Source of the DNA: an uncultured Chitinophaga sp.
GTDB taxonomy: Bacteria > Bacteroidota > Bacteroidia > Chitinophagales > Chitinophagaceae
Assembly (NCBI RefSeq): GCF_902168175.1
Contig: NZ_CABHOU010000072.1
Coordinates: forward strand, 310,001-374,000
DNA: 64,000 nucleotides
Direction of reading: 5' to 3'
Every line of letters begins with the position of its first letter. Position 1 is the first letter of the stretch. The notes beneath the pieces are model-generated. The model had not been told where the DNA came from. It ran no database searches and saw only the letters and a program-made list of their open reading frames with translations. The position numbers and the translations under genes are program-made. Of the stretch, positions 18,506-27,955 are shown piece by piece.

Positions 18506-19737
18506 TAACAGGGAAAGATATAGTGGTGGTGGGCATGCAGTCGTGGGATATCACCATCGGCAGCAACTGTAAAAACATTGCCTGGGAGCTGGCCAAGCAC
18601 AATCGCGTACTGTACGTGAACCGTGCGCTGGACAGGATATCGGCTATTCGCCTGCGTAATGAGCCGGATATCCAGAACCGTATTAAAAGTCTTCATGGCG
18701 AAACTGATGATATCCAGCAAATAGCACCGCAGTTATGGACGCTCAATCCGCGTACCTTACTGGAATCGGCCAACTGGATGCCGACTGCATTGTTGTTCGA
18801 TCTTTTTAACAAGATCAATAACAAACGTATAGCAAAACAAGTGGCCATAGCGATGGAGCGCTTGGGTTTTAAGGATGTAGTGCTGTTTAACGACAATGAT
18901 TTCTTCCGCAACTTTTATATGCAGGAATTGCTGCCTGGTGTGCAAAATACTATTTACTATATAAGGGATAACCTGGTTAGCCAGCCTTATTTTGGTAAGC
19001 AGGGCAAACGCCTCGAAGCAAAATTAATGGCAAAGGCGGACCTCGTGGTGGCTAATTCTGCCTACCTGGCCGACTATGCACGTCAACACAATCCCCGCTC
19101 CTACGATATCGGACAGGGATGTGAATTTGAACTGTTTACCAAACCTGAGGTGCCAGGCCGCCCCGCTGAGCTGGACGGGATTAGCAGTCCCATTATCGGT
19201 TATGTAGGTGCGCTGCTCACTTCCCGCCTGGATATCAGCATACTGGAACATATTGCATCGGCCAGGCCCGACTGGAACATTGTACTGGTGGGCCCTGAAG
19301 ATGAAAACTTCCAGGCCAGCAGCCTGCATAACCTGCCAAATGTTCATTTTACGGGGAGTAAACCAGTGAGCATGCTGCCGGCTTTTATACATTACTTTGA
19401 CGTTTGCATCAATCCCCAGGCCTTAAATGCGATGACTGTAGGTAACTATCCTCGTAAAGTAGACGAGTATCTGGCCATGGGTAAGCCCGTGGTGGCTACA
19501 GAAACAGTAGCTATGCAAATGTTCGCGCCGTACACTTATCTTTGCCGGAATGCGGAGGAGTATGTACAGCAGATCGGGCTGATACTGTCCACCCCGGTTA
19601 GTGCCGAGGTGGTGCAAAACAGGATCGGGTTCGCCCTTTCGCACACTTGGGAGAACAGTGTAGAGGAAATGAGCAAACATTATTTTGAACTGCCTGGCCG
19701 TAGCAGGAACAATTCCCGCAAAGCCGCGGCGCTGTAA
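18502..19737 (+). CDS. GT-B glycosyltransferase (GT4-like, TuaH-type)
   Basis: 411 residues. The first Rossmann half opens DIVVVGMQSWD; the second half shows IIGYVGALL, WNIVLVGP, NVHFTGSKP and YPRKVDEYLAMGKPVVATE, the donor-binding EX7E-like region of GT4 enzymes. No membrane helix is evident, so it probably works at the cytoplasmic face, adding a sugar to the lipid-linked repeat unit. It overlaps the flippase gene by four bases and is followed 12 bases later by a 34-codon membrane peptide gene and then the polymerase gene. Confidence 0.85.
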   Translation: MITGKDIVVVGMQSWDITIGSNCKNIAWELAKHNRVLYVNRALDRISAIRLRNEPDIQNRIKSLHGETDDIQQIAPQLWTLNPRTLLESANWMPTALLFDLFNKINNKRIAKQVAIAMERLGFKDVVLFNDNDFFRNFYMQELLPGVQNTIYYIRDNLVSQPYFGKQGKRLEAKLMAKADLVVANSAYLADYARQHNPRSYDIGQGCEFELFTKPEVPGRPAELDGISSPIIGYVGALLTSRLDISILEHIASARPDWNIVLVGPEDENFQASSLHNLPNVHFTGSKPVSMLPAFIHYFDVCINPQALNAMTVGNYPRKVDEYLAMGKPVVATETVAMQMFAPYTYLCRNAEEYVQQIGLILSTPVSAEVVQNRIGFALSHTWENSVEEMSKHYFELPGRSRNNSRKAAAL

Positions 19738-19748
19738 AGAAGAATGTA

Positions 19749-19853
19749 ATGAGCGATAACAGATTTAGTGACGAAACCATACTCGAGATCATTGTAACAG
19801 CGTTTATCCTGTTCGTGATCGTATTTATGGGCATCAAGATTTTATTTCTTTAA
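19749..19853 (+). CDS. 34-residue single-pass membrane peptide
   Basis: A small gene missed by length cut-offs. It starts with ATG 12 bases after the glycosyltransferase stop and ends ten bases before the GTG of the polymerase gene. Residues 1-10 are polar and acidic (MSDNRFSDET); residues 11-34 are almost wholly hydrophobic with one Lys near the end, an apparent single transmembrane helix. Tight packing inside a same-strand operon and the polar-head/hydrophobic-tail design argue for a real product. I recognise no family. A plausible role is as a small partner of the neighbouring Wzx or Wzy membrane protein (inference). Confidence 0.65.
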   Translation: MSDNRFSDETILEIIVTAFILFVIVFMGIKILFL

Positions 19854-19862
19854 ACCGATACC

Positions 19863-21392
19863 GTGCCACAATTATTAGGAAATACCGAAGGCGGTATAAA
19901 GGATAGGGTAAAAGAGGTGTTACGCCTGCAAGTGGTTATTAATAAACTCAACTCTCCGTTGGGTTACATAATTCTATTTTTTGCTGCGTTGTTGTTTGCT
20001 TTTGCAATAGCCAAAATAAATATACTGGTAGGTGTTGGGGTGATGGGATTGCTTATTGGCGGCGGAGCTGTAATGATTTGTTTGTTTGATACCACCCTGG
20101 GTTTTTATATCGCTACTGCGGCCTCGTACTTTGTATTTTACCTCAACAGGATGATCGATGACGTGTTGCCGGTAGGTATCCTCATCGACATACTTATAGC
20201 CACTACATTTATCGGCATATACTTCCGCAAAACGATCCTCAAAGGTAAGTACTTCAAAGAATCGAAGAACCCCATCACGTACATGTATATGCTGTACGCA
20301 GCGTTCCTGCTGGTAGAGGCGTTCAATCCATCTATGTATTCGCTTGGCGGATGGATATTTACCTTTCGTAAGTTCCTGAACTTCCTGATGATCTATTTCA
20401 TCTGTTTGCACATATTCAACAGTTTCGAAGATATAAAGGTATTCTTCAAGGTAATTCTTGGCTTCTCTATCCTGTCTGGCGTTTATGGCTGTTTCCAGGA
20501 ATGGTATGGACTACTTCCTTTTGAAGAGCATTGGGTAACGAGCGATCCCCATAAGTACGCCCTATATTTCCAGGGTGGCACCATGCGTAAGTTCTCGTTT
20601 CTGTCAGACCCTACATCCTATGGTATCTTAATGGCGAATATGGTTATATTTGCGCTGATTATGGCCATGGGGCCGGTATCTAAAAGATACCGAAAATGGC
20701 TGCTGACAGGCAGTTTATTTATGGCGCTGGGTATGGCCTATTCCGGTACACGTACTGCCTATGCCATGTTGCCTGCAGGGATAGTTCTTTATATATTGAT
20801 GACCATCACCAGTAAAAAAACACTAGCGTTTACCGTTGTGTTCCTGATGCTGTTTGTAGTGGTGATATTCGGTCCCTTCCATAGTAACGGTACGATTAAC
20901 CGTATCCGCTCTACCTTTGAGTTTTCCGAAGACGAGTCGTTTAATATCAGGGATGTAAACAGGCATTATATACAGCCATATATTTATGCGCATCCGCTGG
21001 GTGGTGGTCTGGCTACCTGTGGGGTACAGGGCGAAGTATACAATCCCGGGCACCCGTTGGCTGGCTTTCCTCCGGACAGTGGTTATTTAAAAAGTGCATT
21101 GGAAGTGGGATACATCGGATTAGGACTTACCTGCCTGCTATACTTTATCATGCTGCAGGTGGGCGTACGAAATTATTATAAATGCCGCGATCCGGAGATC
21201 AAGTATTATTACGTAGCTACAATTGCCACTACCTTCGCCATCATTGTTGCGCACTATGCGCAGGTGGCTATCGGGCAAATACCAGGGGCCTTCCTTTTTT
21301 ACGGTTCGCTGGCGGTAATGGTGAAGCTGCACACATTTGACAAAACAAAAGAAAACACGAAAAGTATTTCAACACCCAATAAAATAGTCTAA
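19863..21392 (+). CDS. Wzy/O-antigen ligase-like polymerase
   Basis: 509 residues with about twelve hydrophobic helices. Start is GTG at 19863, right after the 34-residue peptide; the next in-frame ATG would remove the first helices. A large extracytoplasmic loop between later helices (about residues 340-410, with GGGLATCGVQGE and GFPPDSGYLKSALEVG) is the layout of the Wzy_C/O-antigen ligase superfamily, where such loops carry catalytic Arg and His residues. It should polymerise repeat units at the periplasmic face. It ends two bases before the TolC-like gene. Confidence 0.84.
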   Translation: MPQLLGNTEGGIKDRVKEVLRLQVVINKLNSPLGYIILFFAALLFAFAIAKINILVGVGVMGLLIGGGAVMICLFDTTLGFYIATAASYFVFYLNRMIDDVLPVGILIDILIATTFIGIYFRKTILKGKYFKESKNPITYMYMLYAAFLLVEAFNPSMYSLGGWIFTFRKFLNFLMIYFICLHIFNSFEDIKVFFKVILGFSILSGVYGCFQEWYGLLPFEEHWVTSDPHKYALYFQGGTMRKFSFLSDPTSYGILMANMVIFALIMAMGPVSKRYRKWLLTGSLFMALGMAYSGTRTAYAMLPAGIVLYILMTITSKKTLAFTVVFLMLFVVVIFGPFHSNGTINRIRSTFEFSEDESFNIRDVNRHYIQPYIYAHPLGGGLATCGVQGEVYNPGHPLAGFPPDSGYLKSALEVGYIGLGLTCLLYFIMLQVGVRNYYKCRDPEIKYYYVATIATTFAIIVAHYAQVAIGQIPGAFLFYGSLAVMVKLHTFDKTKENTKSISTPNKIV

Positions 21393-21394
21393 TT

Positions 21395-22105
21395 ATGAAA
21401 AAAGTATCCGTTCTATTGTGTCTGACCGTATTCTCATCCGTATGCGTTATGGCACAGGTTCCGGCCAAAACGAATGCTCCGGCGGCTAATACTGCTCCCG
21501 CTGCGGATATTCGTGAACGGTTGGTAGAACTTGCTTTAAAAAACCCCTCTTTTAAGGAAATTGACGCTACTAAAAGAAAAGCTCAGTACAGTGTAAAGAA
21601 AGTAAACTCTACGTGGTTAGATATGATCACGGCTAGCATAAACTTCAACGAAATCACTATTGGTAAGGTGGATCAGGCTCAATACGGTAACCTTTATTTT
21701 CCACTCTGGAACGTCGCTATTAACGTTCCATTAGGCGCTTTCTTCGGCAAACCTGCTGAAGCAAAAATGGCCCGTATGGATATCGCCGTAGCTGTTGCTA
21801 AAAAAGAGACGATGGAACTCAGCACCCGTGCATTAGTTCTTACCCGCTATGAAGACTACCTGCTGAAAAAAGAATTGCTGCGCCTTCAAAGCGAATTGAC
21901 TGAAGATGATCTGGCGGCTTTCACCCAGGCAGAACAGAAGTTTACTACCGGTAGCATCGATTATGACGCATATTCGGCTGCTTCTAAACGTTATAATACT
22001 GAATTGGTGAAGAAAATAACGCTGGAGAGAGATCTTGCCGTGGCTATTATCGATATCGAAGAGGTAATTGGCGTGAAGCTGGATGAAGTGCTGGCCCAAA
22101 AATAA
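21395..22105 (+). CDS. Half-length TolC-like outer membrane protein
   Basis: 236 residues with a signal peptide ending near VMAQ. After an Ala/Pro-rich linker, the protein has one TolC-type unit: a helix of KAQYSVKK character, a strand region PLWNVAINVPLGAFF, and long charged helices (about 115-225, coiled-coil-like) ending in DIEEVIG. TolC proteins have two such units and 400-500 residues; here only one is present. It could trimerise differently or be a periplasmic tunnel part. No Wza-type lipoprotein gene is seen in the window, so this may belong to the export channel of the polymer (inference). Three bases separate it from the esterase gene. Confidence 0.72.
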   Translation: MKKVSVLLCLTVFSSVCVMAQVPAKTNAPAANTAPAADIRERLVELALKNPSFKEIDATKRKAQYSVKKVNSTWLDMITASINFNEITIGKVDQAQYGNLYFPLWNVAINVPLGAFFGKPAEAKMARMDIAVAVAKKETMELSTRALVLTRYEDYLLKKELLRLQSELTEDDLAAFTQAEQKFTTGSIDYDAYSAASKRYNTELVKKITLERDLAVAIIDIEEVIGVKLDEVLAQK

Positions 22106-22108
22106 TAC

Positions 22109-22882
22109 ATGAGGTTTTCAATATTTTGGCTGTTTCTTTTATTGCCGGGCTTTTTGCTGGCACAAAAGAATCAGCAGAAAGTGGATGTTCAGCTTACGCC
22201 CTGGCACAATAACGGGGCACTGGTGCAATTGCCGGATAACTATGCGGCAGGCAACGAGCGTTATCCGCTTATTATGTTCCTGCATGGTAAAAGTAAAGCC
22301 GGTACCGATATCGGTAAACTTGCACTGGAAGGTATACCCTACTGGCTCGACAAAGGTGCTAAGCTGGACGCTGTTAGCCCTGCCGACGGCAAGCTCTATA
22401 AGTTTATAGTTGTTTGCCCGCAGGCGTTAGAATGGGGTTTAACCCCGGTTCAGGTGAATTACGTCCTCGACCAAATGATCAAACGATACCGGGTTGATAC
22501 TTCCAGGGTTTACCTAACTGGCTACAGTGCAGGAGGATGGGCTACCGTGATGGCAATTACGGAAAACCAGCAAATATCCGGACGATTCGCTGCTGCAGTA
22601 CCCATGTCGCCTGCAACGATAGATGCTCCCAATGAAAAACGGTTTAATCTTGTAAGTAAGGCCAATATTCACTGCTGGTATTTCGGGGGCGAAGAAGAAA
22701 TTAACTTCCTCGAAACAGCGCAACGGTACGCCGACAGCACGAATAAATACAAACCCGGACTGGCAAGGGTAACGACTACACCTTACCGTCATTGCTGCTG
22801 GAAGGAGTTTTATGATCCGGCGTTCAGGCAGGAAGGAATGAGCATTTATGAATGGATGCTACAGTATAAAAAAGAACCATAA
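22109..22882 (+). CDS. Small exported alpha/beta-hydrolase (esterase-like)
   Basis: 257 residues with a signal peptide (cleavage after LLAQ, about residue 19). The body is a PHB-depolymerase/Esterase_phd-type hydrolase: MFLHGKS forms the oxyanion region and GYSAGGW carries the nucleophile S140; the His in YRHCCW near the C-terminus is the likely base. It has the same fold type as the head of the 2257-residue protein upstream. It is the last gene of the polysaccharide operon, followed by a terminator, so a role in removing acyl groups from the polymer is a reasonable hypothesis. Confidence 0.78.
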   Translation: MRFSIFWLFLLLPGFLLAQKNQQKVDVQLTPWHNNGALVQLPDNYAAGNERYPLIMFLHGKSKAGTDIGKLALEGIPYWLDKGAKLDAVSPADGKLYKFIVVCPQALEWGLTPVQVNYVLDQMIKRYRVDTSRVYLTGYSAGGWATVMAITENQQISGRFAAAVPMSPATIDAPNEKRFNLVSKANIHCWYFGGEEEINFLETAQRYADSTNKYKPGLARVTTTPYRHCCWKEFYDPAFRQEGMSIYEWMLQYKKEP

Positions 22883-22904
22883 TTACCTCCATAACTAAAC
22901 TTCG

Positions 22905-22937
22905 AAAGCGCTTCCCCTAAAGGAGGCGCTTTTCTTT
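22905..22937 (+). terminator. Intrinsic terminator of the polysaccharide operon
   Basis: Arms 22905-22915 and 22922-22932 (AAAGCGCTTCC / GGAGGCGCTTT) pair over 11 positions with one G-U and a six-base loop, followed by a T-rich stretch. It sits 22 bases after the esterase stop. Confidence 0.8.
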
Positions 22938-22982
22938 TACGGTTAACGGTTAAGCCGTGAACACAAGAGTCGCATCCACCCC

Positions 22983-23013
22983 AAAAAAAAGCGCCTTCCG
23001 AAGAAGACGCTTT
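22983..23013 (-). terminator. Intrinsic terminator of the metK operon
   Basis: On the minus strand AAAGCGTCTTC, a TTCG tetraloop and GAAGGCGCTTT form an 11-pair stem with one G-U, followed by a run of T. It lies 20 bases past the metK stop and faces the terminator of the convergent polysaccharide operon. Confidence 0.82.
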
Positions 23014-23033
23014 AAAATATGGGTAAGGCTGAA

Positions 23034-24287
23034 TTATAAGTTAAATGCAGCTTTTACTTTTTCTACGTAGTCAAGCTTTTCCCATGTGAACAGCTCCACC
23101 TCTACTTTCTTCTCGCTCTTTTTACCAGCGTTGAAAGTTTTGGTCACCACTTTGCTTTCGCGGCCCATGTGACCGTAAGCAGCAGTTTCGCTGTATATTG
23201 GGTTACGCAGCTTCAGGCGCTGTTCGATAGCGTAAGGACGCAGATCGAAAATGGCTTCGATTTTCTTCGCAATCTCACCATCGCTGAGGCCTACTTTAGC
23301 AGTACCATGTGTGTTAACGAAAACACCGCAAGGTTTAGCTACACCGATAGCGTAAGAAACCTGTACCAGTATCTCGTCGCAAACGCCTGCAGCTACCAGG
23401 TTCTTCGCAATGTGACGTGTTGCATAAGCAGCAGAACGGTCAACTTTGGAAGGATCTTTACCAGAGAATGCACCACCACCGTGAGCACCTTTACCACCGT
23501 AGGTATCTACGATGATTTTACGGCCTGTAAGACCAGTGTCACCGTGAGGACCACCAATCACAAATTTACCGGTTGGGTTAATGTGATAAGTGATGTTGTC
23601 GTTAAACAGCGGCTGCAGCTCAGGCTTCAGGCTCGCTTTTACCCTTGGAACAAGAATCTTGATCATGTCTTCTTTGATTTTAGCCAGCATAGATGCATCC
23701 TGGTCAAAATCATCGTGTTGGGTAGATATAACGATCGTATCGATTCTTACGGGTTGGTTATCATCGGAATACTCAATCGTAACCTGAGATTTAGCATCAG
23801 GACGAAGGTATTTAATGTCTTTGTTTTCGCGACGGAGTACAGCCAGTTCCAGCAGCAGTTTGTGCGCCAGGTCCAGTGCCAGTGGCATATAGTTTTCAGT
23901 TTCGCGGGTAGCGTAACCGAACATCATACCCTGGTCGCCGGCACCCTGCTCTTCCGGGCTTTTACGTTCAACACCCTGGTTGATATCGGGCGACTGTTCG
24001 TGAATAGCAGAAAGGATACCGCAGGAGTTAGCTTCGAACATGTACTCGCTTTTAGTATACCCGATTTTACGGATTACTTCGCGGGCAATATCTTGTACAT
24101 CGAGGTAAGCATCGGATTTCACTTCGCCTGCCAGCACAACCTGGCCGGTAGTTACCAGCGTTTCGCAAGCTACTTTAGAAGTGGCGTCGTATGCAAGGAA
24201 ATTATCGATGAGTGCATCAGATATCTGGTCGGCAACCTTGTCTGGGTGCCCTTCTGATACTGATTCAGATGTAAATAAATACGGCAT
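23034..24287 (-). CDS. metK: S-adenosylmethionine synthetase
   Basis: 417 residues. The N-terminus carries [15 protein letters not shown] with the ATP-phosphate-contacting His; the P-loop-like [19 protein letters not shown] and [13 protein letters not shown] are family signatures. It makes S-adenosylmethionine from methionine and ATP in the cytoplasm, serving the methyltransferases of the cell. It lies only 22 bases after the DUF4270 gene, so it is probably in an operon with that gene and the glycogen-synthase-like gene. I saw no SAM riboswitch in the short gap. Insertions relative to the 384-residue E. coli enzyme are normal for Bacteroidota. Confidence 0.98.
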   Translation of the reverse strand: MPYLFTSESVSEGHPDKVADQISDALIDNFLAYDATSKVACETLVTTGQVVLAGEVKSDAYLDVQDIAREVIRKIGYTKSEYMFEANSCGILSAIHEQSPDINQGVERKSPEEQGAGDQGMMFGYATRETENYMPLALDLAHKLLLELAVLRRENKDIKYLRPDAKSQVTIEYSDDNQPVRIDTIVISTQHDDFDQDASMLAKIKEDMIKILVPRVKASLKPELQPLFNDNITYHINPTGKFVIGGPHGDTGLTGRKIIVDTYGGKGAHGGGAFSGKDPSKVDRSAAYATRHIAKNLVAAGVCDEILVQVSYAIGVAKPCGVFVNTHGTAKVGLSDGEIAKKIEAIFDLRPYAIEQRLKLRNPIYSETAAYGHMGRESKVVTKTFNAGKKSEKKVEVELFTWEKLDYVEKVKAAFNL

Positions 24288-24309
24288 AAAAAACTCGAAT
24301 TTTGGCTTA

Positions 24310-25683
24310 TTATAGTTGGGTGTAAATAATTCTTAATTTCATCTTGTAAGTGGAATGGTTACCGCCCCCTACCTTAACGCGGCGGGAATCAATATTGAGA
24401 GATGAAAGTGCTTCCAACCTTAAACCAAAGTTGGTGTCTTTACCATCGAGCAACAACTGTAAATGCCGTGCAATATTAAATTTATATTGTACAACCTTCA
24501 TCACACCGAAGTCAGAAATGACGGTTCTTTGACCTCCAAAATAAGCCAGGTTAGGATTTGTGGGGCTACCATAATCTATCAGTGATGTAACGGTGTCCTC
24601 TCCTGCTTTCACATACTGAGCAAGCATCAACCTGTCCGGCTCTGTATAAATGCCGTCCATGGTAGGATTGCTGCCGAACGTTACTTCGGTGATGGCCAGT
24701 TCAGCCTTATTAATCACGGCTTTAGGAATAAATTCCAGGCCGGGGATGGTAAGACGGGTGAAAATGCCAGGCGCTTCCTGGAGGAACAGCAGGCTGTCGC
24801 CCGCCGGATTATTGGTGTTCAGGTACTGAGCTGCCTCAGACCCTGTAAAGTTTCGGCTAAAGTAATTCGCGTGAGCAGAAGCGTAACTGTCGAACGCAAA
24901 GTTCGTTACCAGTGAATCTTCCTCGGCACTCTTGTAGTAAACAGACAACCGTGTGTTGGTAGCCGCCAGGTTTAGATACAACAGGTTACGGCCCAAAACA
25001 TTGGTGTCGGGCACGATAGCCATACCTTTGAGGAAGTCGCGGAACAACGAATCGTTCGCGAATGCGCCGGAAGTGGTTTGCTGCAACAGCAGGTTACCGA
25101 ATGCCGGTGTCATGGCAATACGAAGTGCCGGTGCCTGTTTAACGCCATATACGCTGATGGAGTCTTTCAGTCCTTTCGGCGTAACCGTGGCGCTACCTAT
25201 AAGCTGACCGGCGTCTACACCCAGTTGCTGGTAGTAACGGTAGTTGGAATCAATCCGGAATTTAGGCTCTGTCATCCTATAAACGTTCAGCTTAAGATTA
25301 GCCATGGAGTCGCCATAGAAGCCGTTATAACCTACGTAGAGAATGATAGAGTCAAGCGTTTGATTAGTACCGTTAAAGGAGAAATTAGAACTTGGAAGGC
25401 TCACCTGGGTATAAAGGGTGCCCTGTGTTCTTCCAAAGGTTGGGTCGTCTGTAATACTACCCACTACGCCGGTATAATTTGCCTGTCCGGTAAAAACAGA
25501 TGAATCGGTACGATATATATTATGAGCGATAATACTAGTGATAGTAGTGTCTTTAACATTCACATCGTCCGCGCCGGGTATGAGGTCTGCACCAAGTATG
25601 GTGGCTTTATTACAGGCTGAATATGCAAACATGGCCAGCAATACGGCCACCGCACCACAAAGATTCCTGAAATTGATCTTCAC
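24310..25683 (-). CDS. DUF4270 lipoprotein
   Basis: 457 residues. A lipoprotein signal ends in YSAC with the lipidated Cys at about residue 24, followed by a sequence starting [13 protein letters not shown], typical of DUF4270 proteins. The rest is beta-rich without catalytic motifs. The family is confined to Bacteroidota and is commonly found beside metK, glycogen-synthase-like and pantothenate genes; its function is not established. Expected location is the outer membrane or periplasm. Lies 33 bases after the glycogen-synthase-like gene. Confidence 0.85.
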   Translation of the reverse strand: MKINFRNLCGAVAVLLAMFAYSACNKATILGADLIPGADDVNVKDTTITSIIAHNIYRTDSSVFTGQANYTGVVGSITDDPTFGRTQGTLYTQVSLPSSNFSFNGTNQTLDSIILYVGYNGFYGDSMANLKLNVYRMTEPKFRIDSNYRYYQQLGVDAGQLIGSATVTPKGLKDSISVYGVKQAPALRIAMTPAFGNLLLQQTTSGAFANDSLFRDFLKGMAIVPDTNVLGRNLLYLNLAATNTRLSVYYKSAEEDSLVTNFAFDSYASAHANYFSRNFTGSEAAQYLNTNNPAGDSLLFLQEAPGIFTRLTIPGLEFIPKAVINKAELAITEVTFGSNPTMDGIYTEPDRLMLAQYVKAGEDTVTSLIDYGSPTNPNLAYFGGQRTVISDFGVMKVVQYKFNIARHLQLLLDGKDTNFGLRLEALSSLNIDSRRVKVGGGNHSTYKMKLRIIYTQL

Positions 25684-25716
25684 GCAAAAAAGTTTGAGAA
25701 ATGCAGTCTAGAATTG

Positions 25717-26535
25717 TTATTTACCAAGCAATTGATTATAAACCTGCAGATAATCTGCAAGATCTTCATTGTCTTTTTTATACGGAACTATAATCTTCCC
25801 TTTTTCAGCTTTCAGTTCATCCACGATCTTCTTATCCGACTTTTCGCTGGCAAGAATAACGGCGTCTGCATATTTGGCAGCACCCTTATTTAAAGCAGCA
25901 TTGGTTCCCTCTTTGTAAGGTTCAAGGTCCTTTTCCTTCACCAGGTTACTGATCGTGGCCTTCTTCAGGAAAGTCGCTCCCAATTTCTCCTTAAAGGTGT
26001 TAGGTGCCAGTGAGAATACGGTTTTGGTATTCGCGAACACAGGCTCCTTCTTATAAGCAGTCTTTAAATATAATGGTATGAGTGAAGTCATCCAGCCGCT
26101 GCAATGAATAATGTCCGGCGGCCAGCCAAATTTCTTCACAGTTTCAAGCGCTCCCTTACAGAAGAATACCGCCCGGGCTGCGTTGTCGTCATAGAACTTC
26201 TCGTCCTCGTCATTAAAAACGGTCTTACGTTTGAAATAATCTTCATTGTCCAGGAAATATACCTGCAAACGAGCATTCGGCAGCGAAGCTACCTTAATGA
26301 TCAGCGGGTAGTCATCCCCATCAATCACGATATTAATGCCTGACAGTCTTACTACCTCGTGCAAACGGTGTCTCCTCTCATTGATAATCCCGAACCTTGG
26401 CATGATAACCCTCACTTCAAGGCCGGCCTCATTGGACTTGATCGCCATCTTGTTAACTATAGCCGCATAATCAGTCAAATCCAGATAAGGCGACATCTCT
26501 TGGGCAATAAAAAGAATTCTTTTCTTTGTGGACAT
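25717..26535 (-). CDS. Glycogen-synthase-like protein, N-terminal GT5 domain only
   Basis: 272 residues, matching only the first Rossmann half of GT5 starch/glycogen synthases (KRILFIAQEMSPY; PDIIHCSGWMTSLIPLYL). The usual family length is about 480 residues; the C-terminal donor-binding domain is absent. The KxGGL-type ADP-glucose motif that should follow the first strand is replaced by LDLTDYA. Catalysis as a glycogen synthase is therefore unlikely, and a regulatory or unrelated role is possible. First gene of the operon with DUF4270 and metK; divergent from panC. Confidence 0.78.
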   Translation of the reverse strand: MSTKKRILFIAQEMSPYLDLTDYAAIVNKMAIKSNEAGLEVRVIMPRFGIINERRHRLHEVVRLSGINIVIDGDDYPLIIKVASLPNARLQVYFLDNEDYFKRKTVFNDEDEKFYDDNAARAVFFCKGALETVKKFGWPPDIIHCSGWMTSLIPLYLKTAYKKEPVFANTKTVFSLAPNTFKEKLGATFLKKATISNLVKEKDLEPYKEGTNAALNKGAAKYADAVILASEKSDKKIVDELKAEKGKIIVPYKKDNEDLADYLQVYNQLLGK

Positions 26536-26576
26536 TTAATGCTGATTATTAATGCTGATGTTTTTAAATTGGCTTG

Positions 26577-26584
26577 CAAAACTA
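26577..26584 (-). promoter_or_regulatory. Candidate -7 element of the metK operon
   Basis: TAGTTTTG on the minus strand matches the Bacteroidota -7 consensus TAnnTTTG and lies about 42 bases before the glycogen-synthase-like start. No clear TTG lies at the -33 distance, so this is a partial match. Confidence 0.35.
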
Positions 26585-26645
26585 CTAATTTTTTAGGTAA
26601 AAAAGGTCGTTTTGTCACTTTTAACATCCTTTTAAGTATAGGAAT

Positions 26646-27488
26646 ATGTACATTTTCAAGGAAATACACAGTCTGCAGCTTCACCTGGAAGCAGAAAAAA
26701 AGGCAGGAAGGACTGTAGGCTTTGTTCCAACCATGGGTGCCCTTCACGATGGGCACATCTCGCTTATAACCGCCGCCAGGGAGCAGTCGGACGTAGTGGT
26801 TTGCAGTATTTTTGTGAATCCTACTCAGTTTAATGATCCAAAAGATTACGAAAAGTATCCAATTACCATTAATGAGGATGTATCTAAGCTGGTAGCTGCT
26901 GGTACCGACGTACTTTTTTTGCCCACGGTCGCCGAAATGTACCCGGAAGGGGTGCATGGCGAACATCGTCACTATGATTTCGGCTACCTCGAAACGGTTT
27001 TGGAAGGTGCACATCGCCCTAATCACTTCCAGGGGGTCGGTATAATTGTACACAAATTGCTGGAAATCGTCCAGCCAACCGGGCTTTTTATGGGGCAAAA
27101 GGATTTTCAGCAATGTATGATCGTAAAGAAGCTGCTCGAAATTACCCAGATGCCGGTTAACCTGGTTATTTGTGCTACCCGCCGCGAAACAGACGGACTG
27201 GCCATGAGCAGCCGTAATATGCGCCTCAGTGCTGATGAACGTAAACTGGCTACGGCTATCTATAATGTGTTGGTGGGGTTAAAGCAAAATATAGGCAGTA
27301 CTCCCCTGCCCGACTTAAAGCAAAATGCCATCCTTGCGCTGGAAAAACAGGGGTTCCTGGTAGATTATATTGAAGTGGCGGACGCCAACAACCTTCGTGT
27401 GGTGTCGGCACCTATTCCGGAAGGCATGGTGGCGTTGGCTGCCGCTAAACTTAACGAGGTGCGGTTGATTGACAATATGTTGTTGTAA
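26646..27488 (+). CDS. panC: Pantoate--beta-alanine ligase
   Basis: 280 residues. [15 protein letters not shown] contains the HIGH-like ATP-binding motif; FVNPTQF, GQKDFQQ and the late motif [12 protein letters not shown] are diagnostic. It joins pantoate and beta-alanine with ATP in pantothenate (vitamin B5) synthesis. panD, which supplies beta-alanine, follows 94 bases later on the same strand with its own apparent promoter; panB is about 5 kb downstream. Confidence 0.98.
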   Translation: MYIFKEIHSLQLHLEAEKKAGRTVGFVPTMGALHDGHISLITAAREQSDVVVCSIFVNPTQFNDPKDYEKYPITINEDVSKLVAAGTDVLFLPTVAEMYPEGVHGEHRHYDFGYLETVLEGAHRPNHFQGVGIIVHKLLEIVQPTGLFMGQKDFQQCMIVKKLLEITQMPVNLVICATRRETDGLAMSSRNMRLSADERKLATAIYNVLVGLKQNIGSTPLPDLKQNAILALEKQGFLVDYIEVADANNLRVVSAPIPEGMVALAAAKLNEVRLIDNMLL

Positions 27489-27531
27489 TTTAATGGGGGA
27501 AAGAGCAGACCCGGCAATCTGTGCTTTCCCC

Positions 27532-27563
27532 TTGCCTGGTATCTTAAATTTGTCCTACCTTTG
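27532..27563 (+). promoter_or_regulatory. Bacteroidota-type promoter before panD
   Basis: CTTG at 27532-27535 (-33 box) and TACCTTTG at 27556-27563 (-7 box), separated by 20 bases, match the TTTG/TAnnTTTG consensus well. The panD ATG is 19 bases past the -7 box, giving a short leader. It is the clearest promoter in the window. Confidence 0.65.
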
Positions 27564-27582
27564 CAAACATTCACGCGGAATT

Positions 27583-27927
27583 ATGCAAATTGAAGTATTA
27601 AAATGTAAGATCCACAGGGCGGTAGTAACAGAAGCTAACTTACAATATGTAGGTAGTATTACGATAGACGAGGACCTGATGGATGCTGCTACCCTCATCG
27701 AGTATGAAAAGGTGCAGGTGCTGAACGTAAATAACGGGGAACGTCTCGAAACCTATGTCATTAAAGGTAAGAGAGGTTCTGGCGTAATTTGTATGAACGG
27801 TCCTGCTGCCCGGCTGGTAGCACCTGGCGACATAGTAATCATTATTTCCTATGCAACTATGGACTTCGAAGAAGCTAAAAAGTACACACCTGTAGCGATT
27901 TTCCCGAAAGAGGGCAACAAACTCTAG
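27583..27927 (+). CDS. panD: Aspartate 1-decarboxylase
   Basis: 114 residues from the ATG giving [18 protein letters not shown]; the open frame extends upstream but only this start fits the family and the promoter just ahead. The self-processing site G24-S25 in YVGSITID is intact and would yield the pyruvoyl cofactor. MNGPAARL and [10 protein letters not shown] are further family blocks. It makes beta-alanine from aspartate for PanC. Twenty-eight bases separate it from the downstream membrane protein gene. Confidence 0.97.
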   Translation: MQIEVLKCKIHRAVVTEANLQYVGSITIDEDLMDAATLIEYEKVQVLNVNNGERLETYVIKGKRGSGVICMNGPAARLVAPGDIVIIISYATMDFEEAKKYTPVAIFPKEGNKL

Positions 27928-27955
27928 GAACATCTCAACATCTAAACCCGCATCC

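Noticed and set aside
23169..24257. Open frame of 362 codons on the plus strand
   Set aside because: It is fully antisense to metK and rich in Val/Phe/Cys/Arg with no recognisable domain.
24288..24309. SAM riboswitch before metK
   Set aside because: Only 22 bases separate metK from the upstream gene, too little for any known SAM riboswitch.
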